The notes beneath the pieces are model-generated. The model was not told where the DNA came from. It saw only the letters and a list, made by a program, of their open reading frames with translations, and did no database searches. A stretch of DNA of 64,000 nucleotides from Streptomyces malaysiensis subsp. samsunensis (GTDB taxonomy: Bacteria > Actinomycetota > Actinomycetes > Streptomycetales > Streptomycetaceae), in the NCBI RefSeq assembly GCF_024519315.1, contig NZ_JANIIC010000012.1, positions 62,001 to 126,000 on the forward strand. Reading direction: 5' to 3'. Below are positions 25,601 through 33,368 of this stretch, one piece after another. The translations under genes were made by a program, and so were the position numbers. Within the stretch, counting starts at the first letter, position 1; every line of letters starts with the position of its first letter.

Positions 25601-25847
25601 ATCTGGAATGCATCCTCGGCAGGTGGCCGAAGACCTGGCGCAGCGCCGGCTGAACCGTGACCAGTACCGCGAGGGCATGGTCCACGGCATCGTCCGACAG
25701 CCGCGGATCGAGGTCGAACTGCATGATCTGGTTGTAGATCTCGCGGGTCGGCACCCTGCTGTCGACGACGAGCAGCCCCTTCTGGGCATTGGTCAGCGGC
25801 AGAAGGGTCGGGTCCGCCGCGCCAGGGGCCGTGGTGTTCTTCAGCAT
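22605..25847 (-). CDS. Single-module NRPS (C-A-T)
   Basis: A 1080-residue module. Residues about 15-440 are a condensation domain with intact GHHLIGDGVS (near 153). Residues about 470-965 are an adenylation domain: MFTSGSSGVPKGVV, LGFDVSFQEIIP, NLYGPTETN, YRTGDQV, GRRDGQTKIRGYRVELGEIE and a final SRTGKTDR. Residues about 985-1060 are a thiolation domain with YGAHSLN, whose Ser takes phosphopantetheine. No thioesterase or reductase follows. It overlaps the upstream carrier gene by 7 bases. Together with the lone A, C and T proteins, this gives two activation sites and two condensation sites, enough for a small peptide. Confidence 0.95.
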   Translation of the reverse strand: MLKNTTAPGAADPTLLPLTNAQKGLLVVDSRVPTREIYNQIMQFDLDPRLSDDAVDHALAVLVTVQPALRQVFGHLPRMHSRFTPPPETGHVPVERVDVPPEEYAAAAEALARRLGQRPFDLATGPAYRFGYVRATDGSAAAILLCGHHLIGDGVSTGPIIRDLESALTSKLTTEDIETLREARESAFLRELEAQNRASGSPETAEHVKVWAERLRAAPPLVLNPRPGRPEETDFSGARLSWLLSEREAIDFQETCKRLSVTPFVLLSAVYGAVLARHGGVSTVLIGSPLSARRTVRSYDLCGFFVNTLPVTVDVDWSRTVDEHIAGTVREAVDYCRGRVSVTLDQLVAGVGQDRTSNRNPLFSCMLAMQDTFDGKSTGAVVGVREPGNGTAKFDLWLGATKVESRWLLELEYDRHLISEAAADALLASLRTALRRTLEDGTRPLADLFTDWITDGDLPGTAVEPADAGRPAPVPAGGLAEWIEQAARRTPDAIAVEEPLRNLTYGELLAAAGRTADGLSRQGVTPGQVVGLSLDGLCDTVIAMLAILRRGATYLPLDTSLPWERLAHMVDQAGCRLIVGRGPGLPGTRTTGLAELSVPGDGPRAVGGSADSAVYLMFTSGSSGVPKGVVMGHRPLLNLAAWQISAMEHDATTRFLQYAPLGFDVSFQEIIPTLASGGTVVSREPADRRDFPALIRRIEETRASHVFLPVAALRPFVQAARRASARFPGLRRVCVSGEQLLVDDEIRRFFADHPECVLVNLYGPTETNAATVHEMRGDDARWPAHAPIGRPLPGVAAYVVDGTGHLAPVGVPGELHLGGVSPANGYLDAERTVAGFLPDRFSGDTASRMYRTGDQVVRDADGTLIFLGRRDGQTKIRGYRVELGEIEAIANTAAGVRQSVAVARGLGADRELVLFLDAEPGADPDHAELQARISAALPSYMSPSWIFDTDGIPTSRTGKTDREALAALADRLITERKTNAATTAVEYASDLERGLAAIWSSILGTDSIARDRSLIDYGAHSLNIFTAFAEIEEEYGTTVPVPEFFRSPTIATLAELVRASLAEGARNARDADGAEGEARA

Positions 25848-26092
25848 GCGGCACCGGTCTCATCCGCGTCCTTCGGGAACAGGCTGATGAGCCAGACCTT
25901 GAGGTCCCCGACCGTCCGTACGTCGACCAGGCCCGCGGCATCGATCTCCGCGTCCTCGTCGGCGACCTCAACAGCAAGGCGCAGGAGCGACAGTGACTCC
26001 AGACCGGCCTCCTGGATCAATGTGGAGTCGACGAAATCCGCCGTGGCGTATTGCGCGATCCTCGAATCAAGGTCTGTCGGTGTGATCAGCAC
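25841..26092 (-). CDS. Free-standing acyl/peptidyl carrier protein
   Basis: An 83-residue four-helix carrier protein. The attachment motif GLESLSLLRL (about residues 30-39) puts the phosphopantetheine Ser at the start of helix 2. It is the first gene of the NRPS operon and its stop overlaps the start of the C-A-T gene. It is the natural partner of the lone A domain at 20169-21743 and the lone C domain. Such trans carriers often hold the unusual starter unit while it is oxidised or reduced. Confidence 0.88.
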   Translation of the reverse strand: MLITPTDLDSRIAQYATADFVDSTLIQEAGLESLSLLRLAVEVADEDAEIDAAGLVDVRTVGDLKVWLISLFPKDADETGAAC

Positions 26093-26325
26093 GTTGTCTC
26101 CACCTCATGCCGATGGCTCGTACGCCGAGCGTGGGACCGCTCGTGCAACGGATAACGGCGGGCGCGGCCCGCGAAGGGGCCCCGCCGGGCGCTTACGACG
26201 CCTGCACGGCGATTCTTCCGAGTCGAGTTGTTCTCTCGATGTGCTGTCGATGCGCCGGCCCTGTGACGTGCGTCGACCGTCACGTACTGAGTCGCTTGCC
26301 GAAAGAGCCGGCCTCCTCCCGACCG
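26093..26325. promoter_or_regulatory. Gap before the carrier-NRPS operon
   Basis: A 233-base gap between the MFS exporter stop and the carrier start, both on the reverse strand. It is long enough to hold a separate promoter for the NRPS operon. I do not see a clear hexamer pair, hairpin or SARP-type direct repeat, and the short frames inside it have no coding look. Confidence 0.3.
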
Positions 26326-27612
26326 TCAGCGGGCAGCGATCCGCGCTTCGACTTCGATGAGTGCCTTCGGCGTGAAGACCCGCAGGAAGGGAACGATGAC
26401 CACCGCCGTGGCCACGGCGAAGAGGCCGAACGTCACCCGGTACCCCAGCCACTGGGCGAGCGCTCCCGACACCGCGGCACCGACCGGGATGGAGCCCCAG
26501 GAGAAGAGCCGGGCGGCGGCACTGTAGCGGCCCATCAACTCGGCACCCACCAGTGTCTGACTGATGCTGCGGGAGTTGACCACCCACAGCGTGCCCCCCA
26601 TGCCGCCGAGGAACGCGGCCGCACCGATGGCCCAGACGTTGCTGGTCAACGCCGGGACAGCGACCATGGAAGCGGAGAAGAAGACGTTTCCGAACATGAC
26701 CCACCGCCGGCCGAGGAGCCGGTTGGCAAGGCCGACGCTCATCGTGCCCACGACACCCCCGACGCCCAGCGCCCCCACGAGCATGCCGTAACGGTCCGCG
26801 CTCAGGCCCAGCTCCTTCGTCGTGATCAGCGGCATGAGGGCGAACCAGGCGGCCCAGCAGGTGATGAGCCCGGTGACCGTCAGCGAGAGCATCCGCAGCA
26901 GCCGCTGGTTCCACAGGAACCGCAGACCTTCGCCAATCTGCTGATTGACGGTCAACTCCGGCTGGCCGGAGCGGCGCGGGACCCGGAACCGGCCCACCAG
27001 GAAGGGAAGGACGAGGATGGCCAACGCATATCCGCCGATGGTCGCGCCGAGCGCGATCGAAGCGCTCCCGGCGACGAGGATGCCGCCCACGAACGGCCCG
27101 GCGAACTCGTTGCACAGCGTCTCCGCCGCTGTCACCCAGGTGTTGGCACGCTCGCGACCGGCCGGTGCCACGGCGTCCGGGACCAGCGCCGCGGCGGATG
27201 TCAGGGCTATCACCTCCGCGACACCGAGGATCAGCCCGCCCCCGTAGAGCATGGGAAGGCTGACCACGTCAGCCACCAGGGCAGCGAAGAGGCCGAGCAC
27301 CACGGTCATGCGCATGGCGTTGGCCAGCCACAGCAGCTTGCGGCGATCGGACCGGTCGACCAGCACGCCCACATGCAGCGCGACCAGCAGCCACGGCAGG
27401 GTCAGGGTGAGCAGCACACCCGAGACCAGCGCGGGTGAGTCGGTCAGTGACGTGGCGATGAGAGGGAGCGCCACCTTGGTCACGCCGTCGGTCAGGTTGG
27501 TCACGGCGGTGAACGACACCAGCACCCAGGTGTTGCGCGTGCTGGCGTCCGCCGGGGGCGACTGTGGGGACAGTCCCGGCGACGACGTGCTGGACACCGT
27601 AGGTTCTGCCAT
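26326..27612 (-). CDS. MFS efflux transporter of the DHA/MefA-like type
   Basis: A 428-residue protein with twelve predicted hydrophobic segments. The MFS motif A is recognisable (GVLVDRSDRRKLLW, near residue 80), with a central cytoplasmic loop carrying VPRRSGQPE. The N-terminal 25 residues are Ser/Pro-rich and cytosolic. Placement between the NRPS operon and the proBA operon suggests it exports the product and gives self-resistance. It starts at the ATG at 27612, divergent from proB. Confidence 0.88.
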   Translation of the reverse strand: MAEPTVSSTSSPGLSPQSPPADASTRNTWVLVSFTAVTNLTDGVTKVALPLIATSLTDSPALVSGVLLTLTLPWLLVALHVGVLVDRSDRRKLLWLANAMRMTVVLGLFAALVADVVSLPMLYGGGLILGVAEVIALTSAAALVPDAVAPAGRERANTWVTAAETLCNEFAGPFVGGILVAGSASIALGATIGGYALAILVLPFLVGRFRVPRRSGQPELTVNQQIGEGLRFLWNQRLLRMLSLTVTGLITCWAAWFALMPLITTKELGLSADRYGMLVGALGVGGVVGTMSVGLANRLLGRRWVMFGNVFFSASMVAVPALTSNVWAIGAAAFLGGMGGTLWVVNSRSISQTLVGAELMGRYSAAARLFSWGSIPVGAAVSGALAQWLGYRVTFGLFAVATAVVIVPFLRVFTPKALIEVEARIAAR

Positions 27613-27942
27613 AGGAACTCCCGATTCCGATCCGCCTCGTAGCCGGGGCACACAGCACGACGTCGGGTGAGTCCCGAACAAGTGACCTTCCCGATTGATC
27701 AGGCATCAGCCCGTGGGCGAGTTTAGCCAGTTGGCGACATGGCGCAACGCGCCGAATAGCCGCCCGCGCAAGGGCAGAGGTCATGGAAAGCGCTGAATTC
27801 CGCGGGTGCGCGAGCGCCCGACAGCGACGGCGAATCGGCAGCACATTGAGAGAACACCGCCCCCGGCAACCATCTCTTCCTGGAAGCGGCCACCGCCCCT
27901 CCGATCTCTCATATCGACTGCCTAGGTTCAGGCGAGGGGACC
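27613..27942. promoter_or_regulatory. Divergent promoter region, exporter / proB
   Basis: A 330-base non-coding gap between the leftward exporter and rightward proB. It must hold at least two promoters. I see AT-richer patches near 27680-27700 and 27905-27930 but no repeat I can defend, and no conserved small gene. Confidence 0.35.
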
Positions 27943-29025
27943 ATGCGGGATGGAATCAACGACGGCACTGGCAACCGGGTCGTCATCAAGGTCGGAACTT
28001 CGTCCCTGATCACTCGGGGAAGGGTGGACCCCGTCAAGCTCGACACCCTCTGCGCGACGGTGTCGAAGGGAATCGAGGCCGGTTTGGCGCCGGTGCTCGT
28101 CACCTCGGGGGCCATCGCACTGGGCCGGACCATGCACAGCACTTTGGCACAGGACACGGCGGAGGCCGCACAGACCGCGGCGGCGCTCGGCCAGGGAGTG
28201 CTGTACTCGGCGCTCCACGCCCGATTTGCCGCGCACGGCCTGGAAACAGGACAGATCCTGCTGACGCCGCGCGCTCTCGTCGCACCGGAACGCGGTGGGG
28301 GCGTCCGCCGCACGCTCGACCTGATGCGGTCGCTGGGCATGGTGCCCATCGTCAACGAGAACGACGCGCTGGGCGTGCGCAACAACGACGTACTGGCCGC
28401 TCTGCTCAGCGGGTTCATCGAAGCGCGGCTGCTTCTGCTGCTCACCAACGTGGCCGGCCTCTACGACGGCAACCCGCTGCTCGGCGAGGACGCCGTGCGC
28501 ATCGCCGAGGTGACGGGGCCGATCTCCGAGGTCGAGGCGGTGGCCGGGGGATCCACCGGGGACAGCGGAACCGGCGGCATGCTCGTGAAACTGAGCGCCT
28601 GCTGGATCGCCACGCACGCCGGGGTCCGCACCGTGGTGGCCGACGCCATGGACTCCACCGCCCTGGTCGCGGCCTTCCGGGGCGACGAGGTGGCGGGGAC
28701 CGTCTTCCCACCGCGCACCTCCCACTCCGCCGCACCCGATCTGGGCCGCCTGTGGCGTGCGTTCCGGAACCCCCCGAGCGGGTCCGTGGTCTGCGACGCC
28801 ACGGGGCAGCAGGCCATCGAGTCGGGCCGAGCCCTGCTCGGCGGGAGCGTCGACGCGATCGAGGGGTCGTTCAGCAGCGGCGACGTCGTGGACATCGTCG
28901 GCTCGGACTCCCGGGTGATCGCCCGCGGCAGCGTCCGCCTCAGCTCGGCGGAGGCCGGGGCCGGCGGCCGGCCTGCCTCGGCATTGTTCAACCACTGTGA
29001 CTACGTACGGATTTTGGAGGGCTAG
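27943..29025 (+). CDS. proB: Glutamate 5-kinase
   Basis: A 360-residue enzyme with an amino-acid-kinase domain (VVIKVGTSSLITRG at residues 12-25, LVTSGAIALG near 50, PIVNENDALGVRNND near 135, GTGGMLVKL near 205). A C-terminal PUA domain follows (from about 275). It phosphorylates L-glutamate for reduction by ProA. In Streptomyces the housekeeping proB usually lies elsewhere with obg-type neighbours, none of which are present. This copy is probably dedicated to the cluster. It is 2 bases from proA. Confidence 0.93.
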   Translation: MRDGINDGTGNRVVIKVGTSSLITRGRVDPVKLDTLCATVSKGIEAGLAPVLVTSGAIALGRTMHSTLAQDTAEAAQTAAALGQGVLYSALHARFAAHGLETGQILLTPRALVAPERGGGVRRTLDLMRSLGMVPIVNENDALGVRNNDVLAALLSGFIEARLLLLLTNVAGLYDGNPLLGEDAVRIAEVTGPISEVEAVAGGSTGDSGTGGMLVKLSACWIATHAGVRTVVADAMDSTALVAAFRGDEVAGTVFPPRTSHSAAPDLGRLWRAFRNPPSGSVVCDATGQQAIESGRALLGGSVDAIEGSFSSGDVVDIVGSDSRVIARGSVRLSSAEAGAGGRPASALFNHCDYVRILEG

Positions 29026-29027
29026 TC

Positions 29028-30278
29028 GTGTCGGTAACCGAGATCTGCCGTGCTGCCGCGGAGGCGTCCGCCGCCGTCAAGCAGCTGACCACGGCCCAGA
29101 AGAACCAGGTCCTCCTGGACATGGCGGCCGCCATCGAGCGCCACCGGGACTCGATCACCAAGGCGAACGAGCAGGACATCGGGGCCGCCCGCGCGGCCGG
29201 CGTCACCCCCACCCTCATCGACCGCCTGACCCTCACCGAGAGCAGGATGGCCGGCCTGGTGAAGGCCGTCCACACGGTGGCATCGCTGGCGGACCCGGTC
29301 GGTGAGGTCGTCAAGGGCTGGACGCGGCCCAACGGGCTGCTGGTCGAGCAGGTGCGGGAGCCACTGGGCGTCATCGCGGTGATCTACGAGGCTCGGCCCA
29401 ATGTCACGGCGGAGGTCGCGGCACTGTGTCTGAAGACCGGCAACTGCGCGGTGCTGCGCGGCTCGTCCATGGCCGCCGCCACCAATGCCGCGATCATGGC
29501 GGCCCTGGCGGAGGCCGTCTCCGAGCACGACGAAGTGCCCACCGCGGCCGTTCAGCTGATATCCGACCCGTCCCGTGACGCCGCCATGGACCTCATGCGC
29601 GCCAAGGGGTACGTCGATCTGCTCGTTCCGCGAGGCGGCCCGGAGCTGATCGCCTCCGTCGAGCAGAACGCCACCGTACCCACGGTGATCGACGGCGCCG
29701 GCAACTGCCACACCTACATCGACGGCTCCGCCGACCTGGACATCGCGACCGCGGTGACCATCAACGCGAAGACCTCCCGGCCCAGCGTGTGCAATGCGAT
29801 GGAGACCCTGCTGGTCCACGAGGACCTGGCGGAGTCCTGGCTGCCCGGTGTCCTCGAGCTACTGGCCGAGGCGGGCGTGGAGATCCGCGGCGACGAGACC
29901 GTGCGGCACGTCTGGCCGAAGGCGGTCGCCGCGACCGAGGAGGACTGGGGCACCGAGTACCTGCGGCTCGTGCTCGCGGTCAAGGTCGTTCCCGATGCCG
30001 ACGGCGCCATCGCACACATCCGCCGGTGGGGCACTTCCAACGCGGAGGGCATCGTGGCCAAGGACATCGACGTGGCGCGGCGCTTCACCCGGGAGGTCGA
30101 CTCCGGCAGCGTCTTCGTCAACACCTCCACCCGCTACTCCGACGGTGGGGAGTTCGGCTACGGCGTGGAGATCGGCGTCTCCACCCAGAAGCTGCATGTG
30201 CGAGGACCCATGGGGCTGGACGCGCTCACCACCGTGAAGAACGTGGTCTGGGGCAGTGGCCAGACGAGGACGATCTGA
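29028..30278 (+). CDS. proA: Gamma-glutamyl phosphate reductase
   Basis: A 416-residue enzyme of the aldehyde-dehydrogenase fold. It has YEARPNVTAEVAALCLKTGN, RGSSMAA, VPRGGPELI and the catalytic Cys in KTSRPSVCNAMETLL (near residue 255). It reduces glutamyl phosphate to glutamate-5-semialdehyde, which cyclises to pyrroline-5-carboxylate. Its GTG start lies 2 bases after proB, and its TGA shares an ATG with the aminotransferase gene. With ProB it gives the cluster its own semialdehyde supply. Confidence 0.93.
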   Translation: MSVTEICRAAAEASAAVKQLTTAQKNQVLLDMAAAIERHRDSITKANEQDIGAARAAGVTPTLIDRLTLTESRMAGLVKAVHTVASLADPVGEVVKGWTRPNGLLVEQVREPLGVIAVIYEARPNVTAEVAALCLKTGNCAVLRGSSMAAATNAAIMAALAEAVSEHDEVPTAAVQLISDPSRDAAMDLMRAKGYVDLLVPRGGPELIASVEQNATVPTVIDGAGNCHTYIDGSADLDIATAVTINAKTSRPSVCNAMETLLVHEDLAESWLPGVLELLAEAGVEIRGDETVRHVWPKAVAATEEDWGTEYLRLVLAVKVVPDADGAIAHIRRWGTSNAEGIVAKDIDVARRFTREVDSGSVFVNTSTRYSDGGEFGYGVEIGVSTQKLHVRGPMGLDALTTVKNVVWGSGQTRTI

Positions 30279-31522
30279 TGGGGGGACAGCTGCACACCGC
30301 GGCGAAGCAGCCGTTGCGCACCTCCCTGCTGATGGAGGACATCGGCCAGGCACTGTCGGTCCAGTACAACAACCTCGTCTACGACATGAAGGCCGCCGGA
30401 CGGGACATCATCACGCTGTCCCTCGGCGAGGCCTTCTTCGACCTGCCGCTGCCGACGTTCGACGGGCTCACGACGCCCGGTCTGCACCACTACTCGCACT
30501 CCCGGGGACTGCCGGAGCTGCGGCGGCTGCTGGCCAAGTACTACGAGACCAGGTTCGCGCTCCCGGTGGACCCGGACACCGAGGTGATCGTCACCGCCGG
30601 ATCGAAGGCCGCCATCCACATGGCGCTCATGGCCATCCTCGACCCCGGCGACCAGGTGATCGTGCCGGAGCCGTACTGGCTGAGCTATCCGGCGCAGATC
30701 CGTATGTGCCGTGGCGAGCCGGTGATGGTTCCCCACGATGTGCCGGTCTTCGACTTCGAACGGTTCATCACCGCGCGCACACGTGCCGTCATCATCAACA
30801 ACCCGAACAACCCGAGCGGGCACATCTACACCCGGGCCGAGCTGGAGTACCTGCACGAACTGGCCGACCGTCATGGGCTCTTGCTGATCGTCGACGAGGC
30901 GTACAACGAGTTCGTGCCGCCGGGCACCGAGTTCCTCGCGGCCGGGGCGCTCGACCCGGACAAGGAGCACACGGTCACGGTCAACTCGATGTCGAAGAAC
31001 TACGGCGTCTCGGGCTGGCGGATCGGATACCTCATCGCCAACCAGCGGCTCACCGACCAGGTTCTGAAGATCAACCAGCATCTGGTCACCTGTGCGCCGA
31101 CCATTCTGGCCGCCTATCTCGCCGAACGTTTCGACGACCTTCTGGACATCACCAGACCTCAGATCCAGCGCACCGTCCAACTGCGCAACCGCGTCGGTAC
31201 CTGGTTCACGGACAACGGCATCGGCACATTGCCCGGCACGTCGACGTTCTATCTCTTCGCCTCCCTGGGCGGATCCAGCCTCGACTCCACCGAGTTCGCC
31301 GGCCGGCTGCTGAAGGAGAGCGCGATCAGCGTGGTGCCCGGCATCGGGTACGGGGACTCTTGCGATCGCTACATCCGGGTCTCCGTGGGCAGCGAGTCCG
31401 AAGACCGCATCGCCCGCGGCGTGGCCGCGATCCGCGACCTCGTCGAGACCACCACTCCCGCGCACCTCGCCTCTCGCCCGGGTTCGACATCGTTCGCCGG
31501 AGGGCCGAATCCAGGGGTGTGA
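30278..31522 (+). CDS. PLP-dependent aminotransferase, class I/II (fold type I)
   Basis: A 414-residue aspartate-aminotransferase-fold enzyme. It has NNPNNPSG (near residue 180), DEAYNEF (near 209) and the PLP-binding Lys in SMSKNYGVSGWRIGY (near 244). A C-terminal Arg for the substrate carboxylate is present in the IRVSVGSE region. It is coupled to proA (stop-start overlap). It could aminate or deaminate a C5 or C6 semialdehyde- or keto-acid-derived building block for the NRPS. The last about 25 residues are low-complexity and may not be conserved. Confidence 0.88.
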   Translation: MGGQLHTAAKQPLRTSLLMEDIGQALSVQYNNLVYDMKAAGRDIITLSLGEAFFDLPLPTFDGLTTPGLHHYSHSRGLPELRRLLAKYYETRFALPVDPDTEVIVTAGSKAAIHMALMAILDPGDQVIVPEPYWLSYPAQIRMCRGEPVMVPHDVPVFDFERFITARTRAVIINNPNNPSGHIYTRAELEYLHELADRHGLLLIVDEAYNEFVPPGTEFLAAGALDPDKEHTVTVNSMSKNYGVSGWRIGYLIANQRLTDQVLKINQHLVTCAPTILAAYLAERFDDLLDITRPQIQRTVQLRNRVGTWFTDNGIGTLPGTSTFYLFASLGGSSLDSTEFAGRLLKESAISVVPGIGYGDSCDRYIRVSVGSESEDRIARGVAAIRDLVETTTPAHLASRPGSTSFAGGPNPGV

Positions 31523-31588
31523 CCCGGGCGGACACGGGCCGGCCGGATCGCACTCCGGCTCCGTTCCACCGACGAGGACACCTCCCCC

Positions 31589-31618
31589 GACCTCGGGACG
31601 CGCATAGATTCCGAGGTC
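31589..31618 (+). terminator. Candidate terminator hairpin after the proBA-aminotransferase operon
   Basis: GACCTCGG at 31589-31596 pairs perfectly with CCGAGGTC at 31611-31618 across a 14-base loop. It lies 67 bases past the aminotransferase stop. There is no U-tract, as is common in streptomycetes. A second, perfect palindrome at 31652-31673 follows. Confidence 0.45.
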
Positions 31619-31651
31619 GACGTCGGCGAACATCGCCCTCGGCGCGCGGAC

Positions 31652-31673
31652 CCCGCCCGCGGCCGCGGGCGGG
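31652..31673. repeat. Perfect 22-bp GC palindrome
   Basis: The sequence reads identically on both strands, centred between 31662 and 31663 (half-site CCCGCCCGCGG). With no loop it would form a cruciform or a very stable RNA hairpin, and lies in the convergent gap, so a bidirectional terminator is the simplest reading. Confidence 0.5.
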
Positions 31674-31974
31674 ATGTGGTGGACCTCCTGACGCAGCGGC
31701 CGCAGCGACACCGGCTGCACTGCTACCGCCCGTGCCGCCGCGACGGGGTTTGCCGGACCATCCCCGGCTGGCCCTACCAGGTCACCGCCGCACCGGGCGG
31801 CAACGAGCTGGAACTGTTCCGGGCGGCCGCCGTATACGCCCTCTACGCAGGCGAGGTCCTCAGGTGGCCCTCCCGCCCTCACCCCGCGCCGGGCCGCGGG
31901 CGGTGAGGCGTGTCCTGGGCACAGGCCCGCTGTACGCGACGATTCCGCGGACGCCTCGGGCAGACAGCCGCTGG

Positions 31975-32640
31975 TCAGTCGTCCACGGCCTCTTCATGCA
32001 GGCGCCTGGCCAGATCATCGGCCCAATCTCCGGCCCAGGCCCGCAAGGTGGCCGTCTCCGTGACTGTAAGACCATAGGCGGTGAATTCCTCGTCCTCGTA
32101 CCAGTCCGCACCCGCCAGACGGGCCTGGAGATCCTCGAGGCAGAACTCGTCGCGGGCGTGACGGCGGCCGAGCGTTTCCAGGTCGGCGGTGGTGTGGAGG
32201 CGGGAGGCGGCGTGGACGTCGATGAGGTCACGCACGGCGCCGCGGTCGGCCAGCGCGCGCACCTTCGTGCCGATGACGTCGTCCAGTGCGAGGACGGGGC
32301 CGTACTCGGTGGCGGTGGGAGGGCGCCAGAACGCCTCCTTGAGGATGTCGACCTCGCACTGCTCACCAGTGGCGGCATCGGTGACCATGAGGCGGCCCGA
32401 AAGCGGGTCCACGCCCACCTCTGTCACCTGCCAGCCGCGCTCCGTCAGCCCGGCGGTGAGGGCCCGGATGATCTCCGCCATGGGTGCGGGGTTCTCCGTG
32501 GCGACGTCGAGGTCCTGGCTGAGCCGGTCGACCAAGCCATGGGCCTGGACGGCGTACCCGCCGGTGATGACCAGGGGGTACGGGCTGCCGATGGCCAGGA
32601 CGTCGGAGAGGAGCCGACGGTGGAGATCGCTGAGGTTCAC
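31975..32640 (-). CDS. AbiEii/AbiGii-type nucleotidyltransferase (toxin-like)
   Basis: A 221-residue nucleotidyltransferase. It has VITGGYAVQAHGLVDRLSQDLDV (residues about 20-42), where GG and the D-x-D pair form the catalytic NTase motif, and later VLALDDVIGTKVRAL and RDLIDVHA, as in AbiEii-family proteins. AbiEii toxins of type IV toxin-antitoxin or abortive-infection systems transfer nucleotides to targets. The GTG at 32640 overlaps the stop of the upstream partner (GTGA). The partner is not a recognisable AbiEi antitoxin, so a true toxin-antitoxin role is uncertain. Confidence 0.8.
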   Translation of the reverse strand: MNLSDLHRRLLSDVLAIGSPYPLVITGGYAVQAHGLVDRLSQDLDVATENPAPMAEIIRALTAGLTERGWQVTEVGVDPLSGRLMVTDAATGEQCEVDILKEAFWRPPTATEYGPVLALDDVIGTKVRALADRGAVRDLIDVHAASRLHTTADLETLGRRHARDEFCLEDLQARLAGADWYEDEEFTAYGLTVTETATLRAWAGDWADDLARRLHEEAVDD

Positions 32641-33005
32641 GCCGCGGCTGCCGGACGAGCCGAAGCCAGCTCGGGGAAAGCCTCTTCCCACACGTCGCGG
32701 ATGGCGCGGCTGATCAACGTGCGCAGGACAGGCCACTGGCTGACCAGGAGGTCCCGGTTCAGCAGGGCGATCAGGTCATCGTGCTGCCCTTCGGCCAGCA
32801 CCGTGCGGTACATGCTCATCCGCGACCGCGGCCGGTCCAGATCGAACCGCGTCAGGCCCGACCACGCCACATGCAGCGGCAGCTGGACGGAGCCACGCGC
32901 CGGCCCGGCCAGCTCGCCGAGCGCGCCGGGAAGCCTTCGTACGTAGCGCTGCCGCAGCACCTCGGCAGCGGACGGTGACGGCTCAGCAGTCGGCATGGCA
33001 GACAT
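32637..33005 (-). CDS. Partner protein of the AbiEii-like nucleotidyltransferase, unknown function
   Basis: A 122-residue soluble protein, Arg- and Leu-rich, with motifs RYVRRLPGALGELAGPARG and HVAWSGLTRFDLDRPRSRMSMYRTVLAEGQ. I recognise no named domain. It is translationally coupled to the nucleotidyltransferase. Upstream of the ATG at 33005 a CATACT hexamer lies within 15 bases and there is no Shine-Dalgarno, which suggests a leaderless transcript. Its position before a toxin-like gene is where an antitoxin would sit; that is inference only. Confidence 0.65.
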   Translation of the reverse strand: MSAMPTAEPSPSAAEVLRQRYVRRLPGALGELAGPARGSVQLPLHVAWSGLTRFDLDRPRSRMSMYRTVLAEGQHDDLIALLNRDLLVSQWPVLRTLISRAIRDVWEEAFPELASARPAAAA

Positions 33006-33368
33006 GCGACCAGTATGAGTGATGAGCACGCGGTTCGTGGCAGAGGGAACCGGGTGGCTGTGGATGATCCGGTACATCAATGCTGGGACCACGGCCACGC
33101 CAGCCCTCTCATCGCCCACACGGTGACCGGGAATGCCCTCGGCGGACCTTCGCGTAACAGGTATCAGGGCTGACCAGACCCTATGCCCACCCTACCGAGC
33201 GGCAACGCTCCACCCTGGCCCGGATCGCCCTGGCAGACGGTCATCCGCCATCGGGCCACAAGAGCTAACGACGGACTACCGGCGCAGGACACTGGTGATC
33301 TACCCAGTCCGGACGTGTCGGCGAAAGAGTACCGTACCGACATGTATCCACCGTTGAGGGGAGCGCTC
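33006..33368. other. 363-base stretch without a recognised gene
   Basis: Upstream of the toxin-like pair. The first 50 bases probably hold the promoter for that pair. The remainder has short open frames on both strands with no family resemblance, and leads into the DUF4157 remnant. Confidence 0.4.

Larger units (their letters stand above)
31523..31974. other. 452-base gap with hairpins, no recognised gene
   Basis: Between the aminotransferase and the convergent nucleotidyltransferase gene. An 8-bp stem (GACCTCGG/CCGAGGTC, 31589-31618) and a perfect 22-bp GC palindrome (31652-31673) could act as terminators. A rightward frame at 31676-31906 (containing TIPGWPYQVTAAPGGNELELF) is open for 76 codons, but I recognise no family and see no clear RBS. 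It may be a decayed fragment. Confidence 0.4.

Noticed and set aside
22788..26360. A 1190-residue rightward frame antisense to the NRPS module
   Set aside because: Long antisense frames are common over high-GC NRPS genes; no domain is visible and the reverse strand has all C-A-T motifs.
1..31522. A negamycin-type cluster (methylated hydrazinoacetate)
   Set aside because: Hydrazine genes fit, but I see no N-methyltransferase in the window; it cannot be excluded left of the edge.
31676..31906. A 76-residue gene after the aminotransferase
   Set aside because: Open but without RBS, family or conserved motif; listed only as part of the gap.
32637..33119. A longer partner protein starting at 33119
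   Set aside because: The upstream extension contains no conserved look and has no RBS; the ATG at 33005 begins the well-behaved part.
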